A stretch of DNA of 64,000 nt from VBAS01 sp035318985. GTDB taxonomy: Bacteria; Bacteroidota; Bacteroidia; Chitinophagales; Chitinophagaceae. Positions 16,930 through 25,987 of this stretch are shown here, in pieces; position 1 is the stretch's first letter; each line of letters starts with the position of its first letter. The stretch lies in contig DATHDP010000087.1 in NCBI GenBank assembly GCA_035318985.1, positions 1 through 64,000 of the forward strand. The letters are read 5' to 3'. The notes below the pieces were generated by a model, which saw only the letters and a list, made by a program, of their open reading frames with translations, was not told the origin of the DNA and ran no database searches. The translations under genes were made by a program, and so were the position numbers.

Positions 16930-18801
16930 CTATTTCTTTAATTCCATTACCAATAAATATTTTTCACCAAGTGTAAGCTTTGGCTCTAAATTGAATGTAA
17001 CTCCTGTTGCTACATCATATGCTTTGGTGAATCCGCTCATTCGTTCTGCATATTTTGAAAAATCGATTGTTGCCGGTTTATCACTTGTATTCATTACACA
17101 CATCACAGTTTGTTTTTCATCATAGCGGAAATAAACATATACACCGTTAACAGGAACGTATTGCATTAATTTTCCAGTCGTGATCGCTGAAGAATTTTTT
17201 CTGAAATTCGCAAACCGTTTTAGGTATTGAAAAATATTATCCTCTTTCTGCGTTCTCCCTTCTTTGGTAAATTTATTTTCCCTGTCTTCCGGCCATCCGC
17301 CTTTGAAATCAAGGCGAACATTGCCATCAGGATTTGTAAATCCAGTCATTAAAATTTCGTCTCCATAATACAATTGAGGAATACCACGAAATGTCATTAG
17401 CCATGCTAAGGCCATTTTATATTTTGTTGTATCTTCTTTGATCACTGAATAAAATCGTGGCAGATCATGATTGCCTAAAAAAATCACTTCACGCATTGGT
17501 TCTTTATATGCAAAATCCTGCGCAGTTGTTGTATAAAGTTTATTTACGCCTTCAGTCCACCCGAAAGCTTCATTCAGGGTTGGTTGAATACCATAAAACA
17601 GAAGCTGAAAATCCGTAGTTGCCTGGAGGTTACTTTTAAAAGGGATATCAAAATTGTTTTGACAGAGATAACTTTGATTTAAAACACCATGAACCCATGT
17701 TTCTCCAAATAAACTAAGCTTGGGATATTCATCCATTAGAGCTTTATTGCATCGGTTCATGAATTTAAGATCATTGTAAACATATGTGTCGATACGCCAT
17801 CCATCGACACCAAATTCCTCAACTGACCAGATAGCATGTTGTACCAGATAATTTGCCACAAAAGGATTCTCCTGGTTCATATCAGGCATCTGTCTTGTAA
17901 ACCATCCTTCCTCTAATTGTTTTGTTTCAGACGGTGCAGCATGTGGATCAAAAACCGTTTGATCTTTATAAGTTGTTTGAGTAAATGAAGGCCATTGATG
18001 AAGCCAATCTTTCATCGGCGGGTCCTGAACGGTAAAATGATAAAGCCCCACGTGATTATAAACAGCATCCTGGATCAATTTCATTCCACGTTTATGCAAT
18101 TCATCACTTAATTTTTTATACGCTTCCGGTCCGCCAAATCTTGGTTCTATCTTATAATGATTTGTAAATGCATAGCCATGTTCTGTTCTATTCGGCATAT
18201 CATTTTCGATAACAGGAGTCATCCAAACGGAAGTAACACCAAGATCTTTTAAATAATCAAGGTGATCGATCACGCCCTGTAGATCGCCACCATGGCGGTG
18301 ATAGATTGAATCACGACTGAGTGTTTGATCTCTCATTCCCGCAATGCGATCATTCGTCGGATCACCGTTGCTAAAACGATCTGGCATTAATAAATAAACA
18401 AGATCTTTTGAAGTTACACCTTGAGCAAATGCAGTTCCATTACCTGTACGACGAGGTTTTAGCTCAAAATCAATTGTAGTATTCGTACCAGGCATAGCAA
18501 ACTCAAACTTGCGTATACCAGGCTTTGCTGTCTTAGCGATTTCAATATCAAGAAAAACATAATTGGGGTTTTCTACATGATGAACACCTTTCAGCATAAT
18601 TCCATCGGCCAACTTAGTTCCTCCTGCAGGAAGTTTAAATGCAGGGATCATATTAGTTGCATTTTTTGCATGGATCATTAACTGGATCTTATTCATCTTC
18701 ATTCCCACCCACCAGTTGGTTGGATAAACTTCAATTGAATTTTGAGAAAATGATTGCTCAATAATGAATGAGCAGACAAAAAAGAAAATTATTTTTTTCA
18801 T
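16930..18801 (-). CDS. Secreted GH13 alpha-amylase / neopullulanase-like enzyme
   Basis: Read from the ATG at 18801 (MKKIIFFFVCSFIIEQSFSQ, a signal peptide); the longer frame to 18855 would overlap the transporter gene. About 623 residues: an N-terminal Ig-like domain as in cyclomaltodextrinases (IEVYPTNWWVGMKMN), the GH13 barrel with DAVYNHVG, the nucleophile region GWRIDTYVYND, acid/base LFGETWVHG and FLGNHDLPR, and a C-terminal beta domain. It resembles SusA-type neopullulanases that cut maltodextrins in the periplasm or on the surface. It starts 13 bp after the stop of the sugar transporter, giving a transporter-amylase operon. Confidence 0.93.
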   Translation of the reverse strand: MKKIIFFFVCSFIIEQSFSQNSIEVYPTNWWVGMKMNKIQLMIHAKNATNMIPAFKLPAGGTKLADGIMLKGVHHVENPNYVFLDIEIAKTAKPGIRKFEFAMPGTNTTIDFELKPRRTGNGTAFAQGVTSKDLVYLLMPDRFSNGDPTNDRIAGMRDQTLSRDSIYHRHGGDLQGVIDHLDYLKDLGVTSVWMTPVIENDMPNRTEHGYAFTNHYKIEPRFGGPEAYKKLSDELHKRGMKLIQDAVYNHVGLYHFTVQDPPMKDWLHQWPSFTQTTYKDQTVFDPHAAPSETKQLEEGWFTRQMPDMNQENPFVANYLVQHAIWSVEEFGVDGWRIDTYVYNDLKFMNRCNKALMDEYPKLSLFGETWVHGVLNQSYLCQNNFDIPFKSNLQATTDFQLLFYGIQPTLNEAFGWTEGVNKLYTTTAQDFAYKEPMREVIFLGNHDLPRFYSVIKEDTTKYKMALAWLMTFRGIPQLYYGDEILMTGFTNPDGNVRLDFKGGWPEDRENKFTKEGRTQKEDNIFQYLKRFANFRKNSSAITTGKLMQYVPVNGVYVYFRYDEKQTVMCVMNTSDKPATIDFSKYAERMSGFTKAYDVATGVTFNLEPKLTLGEKYLLVMELKK

Positions 18802-18814
18802 AAGTTTAAACTGA

Positions 18815-20188
18815 TCATTGTTCAAGGATTTCCATTTCAGCAGTGGCAGCTTCATCTGCTTTACCCAATTTCTTCTCCTTTATAAATAAAAAGCAGATTA
18901 TTGCTGCAATGATCATTAGTCCACCGCCGGATTGAACAGCAGCAAGCATATTATTATTCAAAACATGATTCATTAGCCATGGATAACAAAACGAAGCAAT
19001 GATCTCCGGCAATACAATAAAGAAATTGAATATGCCCATGTACACTCCTATCTTATCTCTTGGTAGTACTCCGCCCAGCATTGCATAAGGCATCGACAAA
19101 ATACTTGTCCATGCAATTCCAACTCCAGTCATGCAAACAAAAAGCATGTACTTATTGGTTACAAATGCAACGCTAATAAGCCCAACAGCCCCAATCAATA
19201 AACAAATTGAATGCGTAAGTTTTCTTCCCAGTTTATCTGCAATAAAAGGCAGGATAAAAGCAAAAATAAAAGTGATTACGCTGTAATATGCCAATGTTAA
19301 CCCGGCAAAATCTTTTCCTTCGCCAAATTTCGGATCAGTATTAGAAGTAGCTCCGAAAACATGATAGGCAACCGAAAGGGAATAATAAAACCACATCAGG
19401 AATAAACCTGGCCAGGTGAAGAACTGAACAAGGGCAATGATCTTCATTCGTGAAGGCATATTTTTTAAAGCAGACAAAATCTCTGCTACTCCGCCTCCAA
19501 TTCCTTTATTTGATTCTTTTCCTTTTTCCTTAAACCCAACATCTGACGGCGGATATTCCTTTGTAGAAAAAACTGTAAACAGAACTGCTGATAAAAAGAA
19601 AAATGCACCGATATAAAAAGAATATTTCACATTATCCGCGATCACACCTTTTGCAGCAATGTTTTCAACATGTAAAAGATTTTTAAGTATCCATGGTAAT
19701 GCAGAAGCAATGCTTCCACCAAGCCCGATCATAAGACTTTGCATAATAAATCCACGATTCAATTGACTGTCCGGAAGTTTATCTGCTACAAAAGCACGAA
19801 ACGGTTCCATTGCAACGTTTCCAAATACATCAAGCACCCATAATAATCCTGCTGCCATCCATAGCTCTGTGCTATGCGGCATAAAAAGCAACGCAATAGA
19901 ACTAAGTAATGCACCGATAAAAAAGTAGGGCCTTCTTCTCCCCCATGTTGGGTGCCATGTACGATCACTTAAATAACCTATGATCGGTTGTATAAACAAG
20001 CCAGTAACGGGAGCTGCTAAAAAAAGATAAGGGATCTTGTCAGCTTCAGCTCCGAGATTATCATAAATAACACCCATGTTAGCTCTTTGCAGGTCCCATC
20101 CAAACTGGATCCCAAAAAATCCCACACTCATGTTAATGATCTGGCTAATACTTAACCGGGGCTTTTCGCCTGTAAAGGCTGTTGACAT
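18815..20188 (-). CDS. MFS sugar transporter, GPH/SLC45-like (maltose or maltodextrin)
   Basis: About 457 residues from the ATG at 20188 (a TTG two codons upstream is less likely). Twelve hydrophobic spans. SIIQ-like start (LSISQIINMSVGFFGIQFGW), GYLSDRTWHPTWGRRRPY after span 2, VADKLPDSQLNRGF, and FADKLGRKLTHSICLLIG in the second half are typical of the GPH/SLC45 group that carries sucrose, maltose and other disaccharides with protons. The amylase gene is 13 bp downstream, so import of maltose or short maltodextrins into the cytoplasm is a reasonable inference. Confidence 0.9.
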   Translation of the reverse strand: MSTAFTGEKPRLSISQIINMSVGFFGIQFGWDLQRANMGVIYDNLGAEADKIPYLFLAAPVTGLFIQPIIGYLSDRTWHPTWGRRRPYFFIGALLSSIALLFMPHSTELWMAAGLLWVLDVFGNVAMEPFRAFVADKLPDSQLNRGFIMQSLMIGLGGSIASALPWILKNLLHVENIAAKGVIADNVKYSFYIGAFFFLSAVLFTVFSTKEYPPSDVGFKEKGKESNKGIGGGVAEILSALKNMPSRMKIIALVQFFTWPGLFLMWFYYSLSVAYHVFGATSNTDPKFGEGKDFAGLTLAYYSVITFIFAFILPFIADKLGRKLTHSICLLIGAVGLISVAFVTNKYMLFVCMTGVGIAWTSILSMPYAMLGGVLPRDKIGVYMGIFNFFIVLPEIIASFCYPWLMNHVLNNNMLAAVQSGGGLMIIAAIICFLFIKEKKLGKADEAATAEMEILEQ

Positions 20189-20262
20189 ATACAATCGTTA
20201 AATGAAGAATTGTAGGGAAGATAGGAAGATTATGTATTCGTTACACATTTTGATCACAAAAA

Positions 20263-20284
20263 AAAGGGAACCGAAGTTCCCTTT
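20263..20284 (-). terminator. Intrinsic terminator after glgC with UUCG tetraloop
   Basis: A 9-bp perfect stem (AAAGGGAAC / GTTCCCTTT). On the minus strand the loop is C(TTCG)G, the very stable UNCG tetraloop, and a run of T follows. It lies 20 bp after the glgC stop and separates glgC from the transporter-amylase pair. Confidence 0.9.
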
Positions 20285-20303
20285 CTAAAAAAATTATTTC
20301 TCA

Positions 20304-21599
20304 TCAACTGATCACAAATCCATTTGGAATGATCGCTCCTTTTTTTACCACAACGATCCCATCTTTTACTGTATAAAGCGAGTGATCTTTATTTTCAAGA
20401 TGTGTACCCCCATTGATCCTTACATCATCGCCGATCCTGACATTTTTATCAATGATCGCATTTTTAATATAGCAACGGTTGCCAATTCCCAATAATGGAA
20501 TGCCGCGTTCTTTTGCATGAGCAATTTCAGCAATGGTTTCATAGTAATCGCTACCCATCATATATGTATTTACAAGTGTGGTCCCATGTTCAACACGGGA
20601 TCGAATTCCAATAACAGAATGTTCAACCCGGCTTGCATTAATTATTGAACCTTCCGCAACCAGGGTTTTCTCAAGTGTAGTACCGCTGATCTTTGCAGGA
20701 GGCAGCATGCGGCTACGTGTATAAATAACCCTGTCGCTGTCAAATAAATTAAAATCAGGGATGTCTTTTGTAAGATCAATATTCGCTTCGAAGAATGAAT
20801 AAATATTTCCAATGTCAGTCCAGTAACCCGTGTATTGATAACTGGCTACTTTATATTTTTTGATCGACTGTGGAATTATTTCTTTTCCAAAATCTGTTGC
20901 ATCCTGGAATTCATTTTCCAAAAAATCAAATAATAAACTACGATTGAATATGTAAATACCCATTGATGCGAGATAATTTCTTCCTTTAGCTTTCATCGCA
21001 TCACCGGTATCACTTGTCCAATCAGGTAAAAGTTCTTTTTTAGGTTTTTCAATAAAAGATTCAATTAATCCATCTTTTGATTTAAGAATTCCAAACTCAG
21101 GAGCATCTCTTTCAGTAACTGGAATTGTAGCAACAGAGATAGCTGCGCCCAATGCTTTATGATTATCGAGCATTTCCGCAAAATCCATTTGATACAACTG
21201 ATCACCAGACAGGATCAAAATATATTCGCTTTCAAACGGTTCAATATGACGAAGACCTTGCCTAACCGCATCAGCAGTTCCCTGGAACCATGTTGGATTA
21301 TCAGGTGTTTGTTCTGCGGCAAGTATATCAACAAACGCTTTACTGAATGCACTGAAATGATAAGTATTTTTTATATGCCTGTTTAGCGAAGCAGAATTGA
21401 ATTGCGTAAGTACAAACATCCTTCCTATCCCATTATTCAAACAATTAGAAATAGGAATATCAACAAGACGATATTTACCGGCGATCGGAACTGCAGGCTT
21501 ACTTCTGCTTGCAGTTAAAGGATATAAACGAGACCCTGCACCTCCGCCAAGAATAACGCTGAGAATTTCCTTTGAATGAGTGATGGTTCTGATCGCCAT
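20304..21599 (-). CDS. glgC: Glucose-1-phosphate adenylyltransferase (ADP-glucose pyrophosphorylase)
   Basis: 431 residues; makes ADP-glucose from glucose-1-phosphate and ATP, the first committed step of glycogen synthesis. Visible: the nucleotide-binding start ILGGGAGSRLYPLTASRSKP, AVPIAGKYRLVDIPISNCLN, WFQGTADAVRQG, SGDQLYQMDF, EFGILKSK, FIEKPK and GYWTDIGNIYSF, then a C-terminal left-handed beta-helix (repeating I-x-x-x-x-I-G pattern). Length is normal. It starts 7 bp after the glgA stop, so glgA and glgC form one operon ending at a UUCG-loop terminator. Confidence 0.97.
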   Translation of the reverse strand: MAIRTITHSKEILSVILGGGAGSRLYPLTASRSKPAVPIAGKYRLVDIPISNCLNNGIGRMFVLTQFNSASLNRHIKNTYHFSAFSKAFVDILAAEQTPDNPTWFQGTADAVRQGLRHIEPFESEYILILSGDQLYQMDFAEMLDNHKALGAAISVATIPVTERDAPEFGILKSKDGLIESFIEKPKKELLPDWTSDTGDAMKAKGRNYLASMGIYIFNRSLLFDFLENEFQDATDFGKEIIPQSIKKYKVASYQYTGYWTDIGNIYSFFEANIDLTKDIPDFNLFDSDRVIYTRSRMLPPAKISGTTLEKTLVAEGSIINASRVEHSVIGIRSRVEHGTTLVNTYMMGSDYYETIAEIAHAKERGIPLLGIGNRCYIKNAIIDKNVRIGDDVRINGGTHLENKDHSLYTVKDGIVVVKKGAIIPNGFVIS

Positions 21600-21606
21600 A
21601 AAAAAA

Positions 21607-23025
21607 TTATTTTAACGACTGATATAAAGATATGTATTGTTGTGCAGACGACTCCCACGAATGATCGATCTTCATCATAAATTCTCTTATCTGCTGAAAC
21701 TGCTCTTCTCTGTTATAATAAAGATCGATAGCACGACCTACTGAATAAGTAACATCCCAAACACTTGCTTCATTAAATCTTATTCCAAAGCCTTGCCAGT
21801 CGCCAATATCTACTACAGTATCTTTTAATCCACCTGTACTTCTTACAATTGGCGTTGTACCATACCGCAATGCATACATTTGGTTCAAGCCACAAGGTTC
21901 AACTCGGCTTGGCATTAAAAGAAAATCTGCGCCGGCATACATCAAGTGACTTAATGATTCGCTGTAACCAATATGAGTATTTACATATCCAGATAACTGG
22001 TTCTTGACATTCTCCAGTTGTCCTTCTACAGCCGGATCGCCTGAGCCGAGAATTAAAAAATTACAATTACCATGATGCTGGTAAACTGAAGAACTGATCG
22101 CTTCTGGTAAAATATCGGCTGCTTTCTCTCCTACTAATCTTCCTATAAACGTGAACAAAGGTTTTTCTATATCAAGATCAAATTGCTTGCAGATCTCTTT
22201 TTTATTTTTTCGTTTTCCTTTTACAAGATTTTCGACGGAAAAATTTTTTGCCAGGTACTCATCTGTCTCCGGATCCCAGACCTCATTATCAATTCCATTT
22301 AATATGCCACTGCATTTCCCTTTCTCATATTCAAAAAGATCTTCAAGTCCATTTGCAGTAAATCGCAACTCCTCCATATAACTTTTACTTACTGTATTTA
22401 CTTTCCAGGCACATCGAACTGCTGAGGCTAATGGGTTTATATTATTCTTCCAATCGAGCATGCCCGATTTCCAACTATCATAGGCAGGTATATAATGGCC
22501 TTTATCCCAGCCCATCCAACCCTGGTATTGGCCATTATGAATTGTTAGAAGAGTTGGGACTTGACTTAAATGTCTGAACGCAAAACAGAATTTGATCATG
22601 AATGGGATCAATCCGGCATGGTGATCATGCACATGAATTACATCCGGCAAGTGTTGCCATTTACTCAGCCAATCACAAACCGCAATTTGAAATGCAGTGA
22701 ATCTTTCAGAGTCATCATCATATCCATAGATCTTTTCACGGTCAAGCAAGCCATTTATATCAACTAAGTAAAGATCAAAACCAAGTTTATTTGTTTTTTC
22801 TTTTATAACACTATAATGAAACCATTTGGCTCCGATGAATTGACTTCCTTCATGCACCAGTTCCCACCCATTGTTGTACAAAAATTTTGTACGATACATT
22901 GGCATGATAACTTTTGCCACATGTCCAAGCTTGTTCTGATATTTCGGCAATGCTCCCACCACATCGCCAAGACCACCTGCCTTGGCCACCGGGTAACATT
23001 CCGCAGATACATGAATTATTTCCAT
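21607..23025 (-). CDS. glgA: Glycogen synthase (ADP-glucose type, GT5)
   Basis: 472 residues; extends alpha-1,4-glucan chains from ADP-glucose. The N-terminal KAGGLGDVVGALPK is the ADP-glucose-binding motif; further blocks are DVIHVHDHHAGLIPFMIKF, LLTIHNGQYQGW, GILNGIDNEVWDP, FIGRLVGEKAADIL and, in the second Rossmann domain, FLLMPSRVEPCGLNQMYALR and TGGLKDTV. Length is as expected. It heads the glgA-glgC operon and is transcribed divergently from the FHS transporter, with 136 bp between the two starts. Confidence 0.97.
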   Translation of the reverse strand: MEIIHVSAECYPVAKAGGLGDVVGALPKYQNKLGHVAKVIMPMYRTKFLYNNGWELVHEGSQFIGAKWFHYSVIKEKTNKLGFDLYLVDINGLLDREKIYGYDDDSERFTAFQIAVCDWLSKWQHLPDVIHVHDHHAGLIPFMIKFCFAFRHLSQVPTLLTIHNGQYQGWMGWDKGHYIPAYDSWKSGMLDWKNNINPLASAVRCAWKVNTVSKSYMEELRFTANGLEDLFEYEKGKCSGILNGIDNEVWDPETDEYLAKNFSVENLVKGKRKNKKEICKQFDLDIEKPLFTFIGRLVGEKAADILPEAISSSVYQHHGNCNFLILGSGDPAVEGQLENVKNQLSGYVNTHIGYSESLSHLMYAGADFLLMPSRVEPCGLNQMYALRYGTTPIVRSTGGLKDTVVDIGDWQGFGIRFNEASVWDVTYSVGRAIDLYYNREEQFQQIREFMMKIDHSWESSAQQYISLYQSLK

Positions 23026-23161
23026 TTGCAGCTAACAGTTTCGGAAAAATTAATTCAATGTAAGCCGTTTTTACTAAAGACATGAATATTGTATAAAAAT
23101 TTTTCGCTAACAAAAATTGTTTATTTTCATCGCCAAATTATTCACCTAAACGATTGCAACT

Positions 23162-24934
23162 ATGGCAACAGCAATGGGACCTTCCAAACCTATAGCAGCA
23201 TCTTCTACAGGTTTTATACCCACCAACTATGGAGCATTAAGTACATTAGTACTTGTATTTTTCTTCTGGGGATTTATTGCTTCCGGCAATAGTGTTTTCA
23301 TCCCTTTTTGCAAGCATTACTTTAATCTTGACCAGTTTCAAAGCCAGTTAGTCGATTTTGCTTTTTATACAGCGTATTACATTGGAGCATTGGTGCTTTT
23401 TATGTATGGAGCATTTGGAGGAAAAGATCTTGTTGCCAAGTGGGGATACAAAAGAAGTATTGTATACGGCTTATTGTTCTCTGCTATTGGTGCCGCCGCT
23501 ATGATCATTGCAGTAAATGCAAACACTTTTGCTGGAATGCTGGCAGGTCTTTTTATAGTTGCACTTGGTTTTTCATTGCAGCAAACTGCGGCCCAGCCAT
23601 TCTCTATTGCATTAGGTGATCCCTCCACTGGCATGGGTCGGGTAAACCTGGGCGGCGGTGTAAACTCTTTTGGAACTACCATCGGCCCTATTGTAGTTGC
23701 TTTTGCATTATTTGGAACTACCGCTGCAATAACTGATGAAAAAATTGCATCATTAGGTCTTAGCAAGGTTATCATTTTATATACTTGTGTTGGAGCTCTG
23801 TTTATAGCAGCAGCGGCGCTTTTCTTTTTTTCAAAGAAAGTTCCTGCAGGTATTTCAATTGAAAAAACTGAAAATGCAAATAAGGCTTTATATTCCTTAT
23901 TAATAATGACAGGATTGCTGATCGTAATGTTCGTTCCTGTCTTTAATAGTTATAAAACAGATCCTGCCATACTTACTGATCTTGAAAAACATGACCTGGA
24001 AACTTATAGAATGAAATGGTTGTTGGGAGCATTGGCTGTCGTTGTGATCTCCCTTTTGCTTTCAAATTTAAGTGCAAGAAAAAAACCTGAAGGATGGGGA
24101 GCCATGCGCTATCCTCAACTTGTATTAGGCATGCTTGGAATTTTTGTATATGTAGGTGTTGAAGTTACTATTGTAAGTAATCTTAGTGAGCTATTGAAAC
24201 AACCCCAATTTGGCGGATATCAATCATCGGAAGTGGCGCCATTTATTTCCATGTATTGGGGAAGTTTGATGATTGGCCGATGGACGGGTGCCATTTCAGT
24301 ATTTAATTTGAAAAAGAGCACTCAGCAGATCATGATGTTTGTAGTTCCGCTGGTAGCATTTGGTATTATTATTGGCGTCAGCGCCATCTCACAATATGAC
24401 GTCACTCCATTGTATTATTATATACTGTGTGTGTTTATTCAAATGGGAGCATTCTACATCAGTAAGAATAAACCAGCAAGAACACTTTTGATCTTTTCAA
24501 TACTTGGCATTACTGCAATGCTGTTGGGAATTTTCACAACTGGTAAGGTGGCCACTTATGCTTTCTTAAGTGGTGGATTATTCTGCTCTATTATGTGGCC
24601 GGCTATTTTCAATTTATCGATCTTAGGCTTGGGCAAATACACAACACAAGGTTCTGCATTTTTAATTATGATGATACTTGGCGGTGGCATCATTCCACCA
24701 TTACAAGGTAAAATAGCAGACTTTTTACAATCTAAAAACCCTGATCTTATAGGCTATGGCATTCACCAATCTTATTGGGTGGCTGTTCTGTGTTTTGCTT
24801 ATCTCGCTGTTTTTGGATTTGCAGTAAAAGGCATTTTGAAAAAACAGGGAATTGATTACGAGACAACCGCTGATGAAGATCTGACGCCACTTGAAACATT
24901 TCCTGAAGGCGCTTTAGATGTTACAAAAAATTAA
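23162..24934 (+). CDS. FHS/FucP-type MFS sugar transporter
   Basis: 590 residues with twelve or more spans and a C-terminal tail. The start of the core (LVLVFFFWGFIASGNSVFIP), QSQLVDFAFYTAYYIGAL and LGFSLQQTAAQPF match the fucose-galactose-glucose:H+ symporter family (FucP/GluP). The loop around 225-300 is longer than usual. The next gene, 28 bp on, is a ROK sugar kinase, so glucose uptake followed by phosphorylation is the simplest reading. The two form an operon facing away from glgA. Confidence 0.92.
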   Translation: MATAMGPSKPIAASSTGFIPTNYGALSTLVLVFFFWGFIASGNSVFIPFCKHYFNLDQFQSQLVDFAFYTAYYIGALVLFMYGAFGGKDLVAKWGYKRSIVYGLLFSAIGAAAMIIAVNANTFAGMLAGLFIVALGFSLQQTAAQPFSIALGDPSTGMGRVNLGGGVNSFGTTIGPIVVAFALFGTTAAITDEKIASLGLSKVIILYTCVGALFIAAAALFFFSKKVPAGISIEKTENANKALYSLLIMTGLLIVMFVPVFNSYKTDPAILTDLEKHDLETYRMKWLLGALAVVVISLLLSNLSARKKPEGWGAMRYPQLVLGMLGIFVYVGVEVTIVSNLSELLKQPQFGGYQSSEVAPFISMYWGSLMIGRWTGAISVFNLKKSTQQIMMFVVPLVAFGIIIGVSAISQYDVTPLYYYILCVFIQMGAFYISKNKPARTLLIFSILGITAMLLGIFTTGKVATYAFLSGGLFCSIMWPAIFNLSILGLGKYTTQGSAFLIMMILGGGIIPPLQGKIADFLQSKNPDLIGYGIHQSYWVAVLCFAYLAVFGFAVKGILKKQGIDYETTADEDLTPLETFPEGALDVTKN

Positions 24935-24962
24935 TCGATAAAGTTGATTAAAAATATTTCCA

Positions 24963-25958
24963 ATGGCTAAGAAAAAAGCTGGACAAATTACGCCTGCTTC
25001 TGTTACTCAACTTGCAATAGGAATTGATATCGGTGGCACTGGTACCAAATACGGTATTGTTGACCGGGATGGTAATGTGCTTTTCTCCGGTGAAATATCA
25101 ACCAAAAAACATAAAACTGTTAATACATTTATTGACGACCTGCATGAAGCAGTTAGTGAAGTAATTGATAAAGCAGGAGGCACTGGCAGAATGAAAGGTA
25201 TGGGTGTGGGAGCTCCCAACGGGAATTATTATACTGGTACGATTGAATATGCACCTAACCTTCCCTGGCAAGGTATTATTCCATTGGCAAAACTTATATC
25301 AGATAAATTCCAGCTTCCCGTAACTCTCACAAACGACGCCAACGCAGCGGCAATTGGAGAAATGATGTATGGCGCTGCAAAAGGAATGAAAGATTTTATC
25401 ATGATAACTCTTGGTACTGGTGTAGGAAGCGGTATTGTTGCTAATGGCCAGCTGATCTATGGACATGATGGTTTTGCCGGTGAGTTGGGACACACGATCG
25501 TGATTCCTGATGGACGTATTCATGCAGGTACTGGGAAAAAAGGCTCCTTGGAAAGTTATGCGTCCGCAACCGGGTTACGTTTGACTGCAATTGAATTTCT
25601 TGAAAAAAATAAAAAGCCAAGTTTACTTAGAAAAGTTCCTGCAGACTTGCTAGACTCAAAAGCAGTGTACGATGCCGCCATTGAAGGAGACGAATTGGCA
25701 CAAGAAATTTTTAATTATACAGGTAAAATTTTAGGTATCGCACTGGCAAATGCAGTGATGACGACAAGCCCGGAAGCAATTATTTTGTTTGGCGGGCTTA
25801 CTAAAGCGGGTGACTTTATATTAAAACCTACCCGTGATAGCATGGAGGAGAATCTTATCCAGGTATTTCAAAATAAAGTGAGGATACTTATTAGTCATCT
25901 GAGGGAAGCGCATGCCGCAATACTTGGTGCTAGTGCGTTGGTTTGGGAGAAAGAATAA
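24963..25958 (+). CDS. ROK-family sugar kinase (probable glucokinase)
   Basis: 331 residues; ROK kinases phosphorylate glucose or related sugars with ATP. IGIDIGGTGTKYGIVD is the phosphate loop, TNDANAAAIGE holds the catalytic Asp region, LGTGVGSGIV and FAGELGHTIV the sugar-binding part, GGLTKAGD the adenosine motif. Odd point: the zinc-binding CxCGxxGC motif is replaced by AGTGKKGS, followed by the usual LESYASATG, so all three motif cysteines are missing. A non-zinc ROK protein is expected to fold but to differ in this loop. Paired with an FHS transporter 28 bp upstream. Confidence 0.92.
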   Translation: MAKKKAGQITPASVTQLAIGIDIGGTGTKYGIVDRDGNVLFSGEISTKKHKTVNTFIDDLHEAVSEVIDKAGGTGRMKGMGVGAPNGNYYTGTIEYAPNLPWQGIIPLAKLISDKFQLPVTLTNDANAAAIGEMMYGAAKGMKDFIMITLGTGVGSGIVANGQLIYGHDGFAGELGHTIVIPDGRIHAGTGKKGSLESYASATGLRLTAIEFLEKNKKPSLLRKVPADLLDSKAVYDAAIEGDELAQEIFNYTGKILGIALANAVMTTSPEAIILFGGLTKAGDFILKPTRDSMEENLIQVFQNKVRILISHLREAHAAILGASALVWEKE

Positions 25959-25987
25959 TTAACAATTAAAAATTAGTAATTAAGAAT

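Noticed and set aside
22816..23292. Several short plus and minus frames around the glgA start
   Set aside because: They overlap glgA or the FHS transporter gene in other frames and read as low-information translations of those genes.
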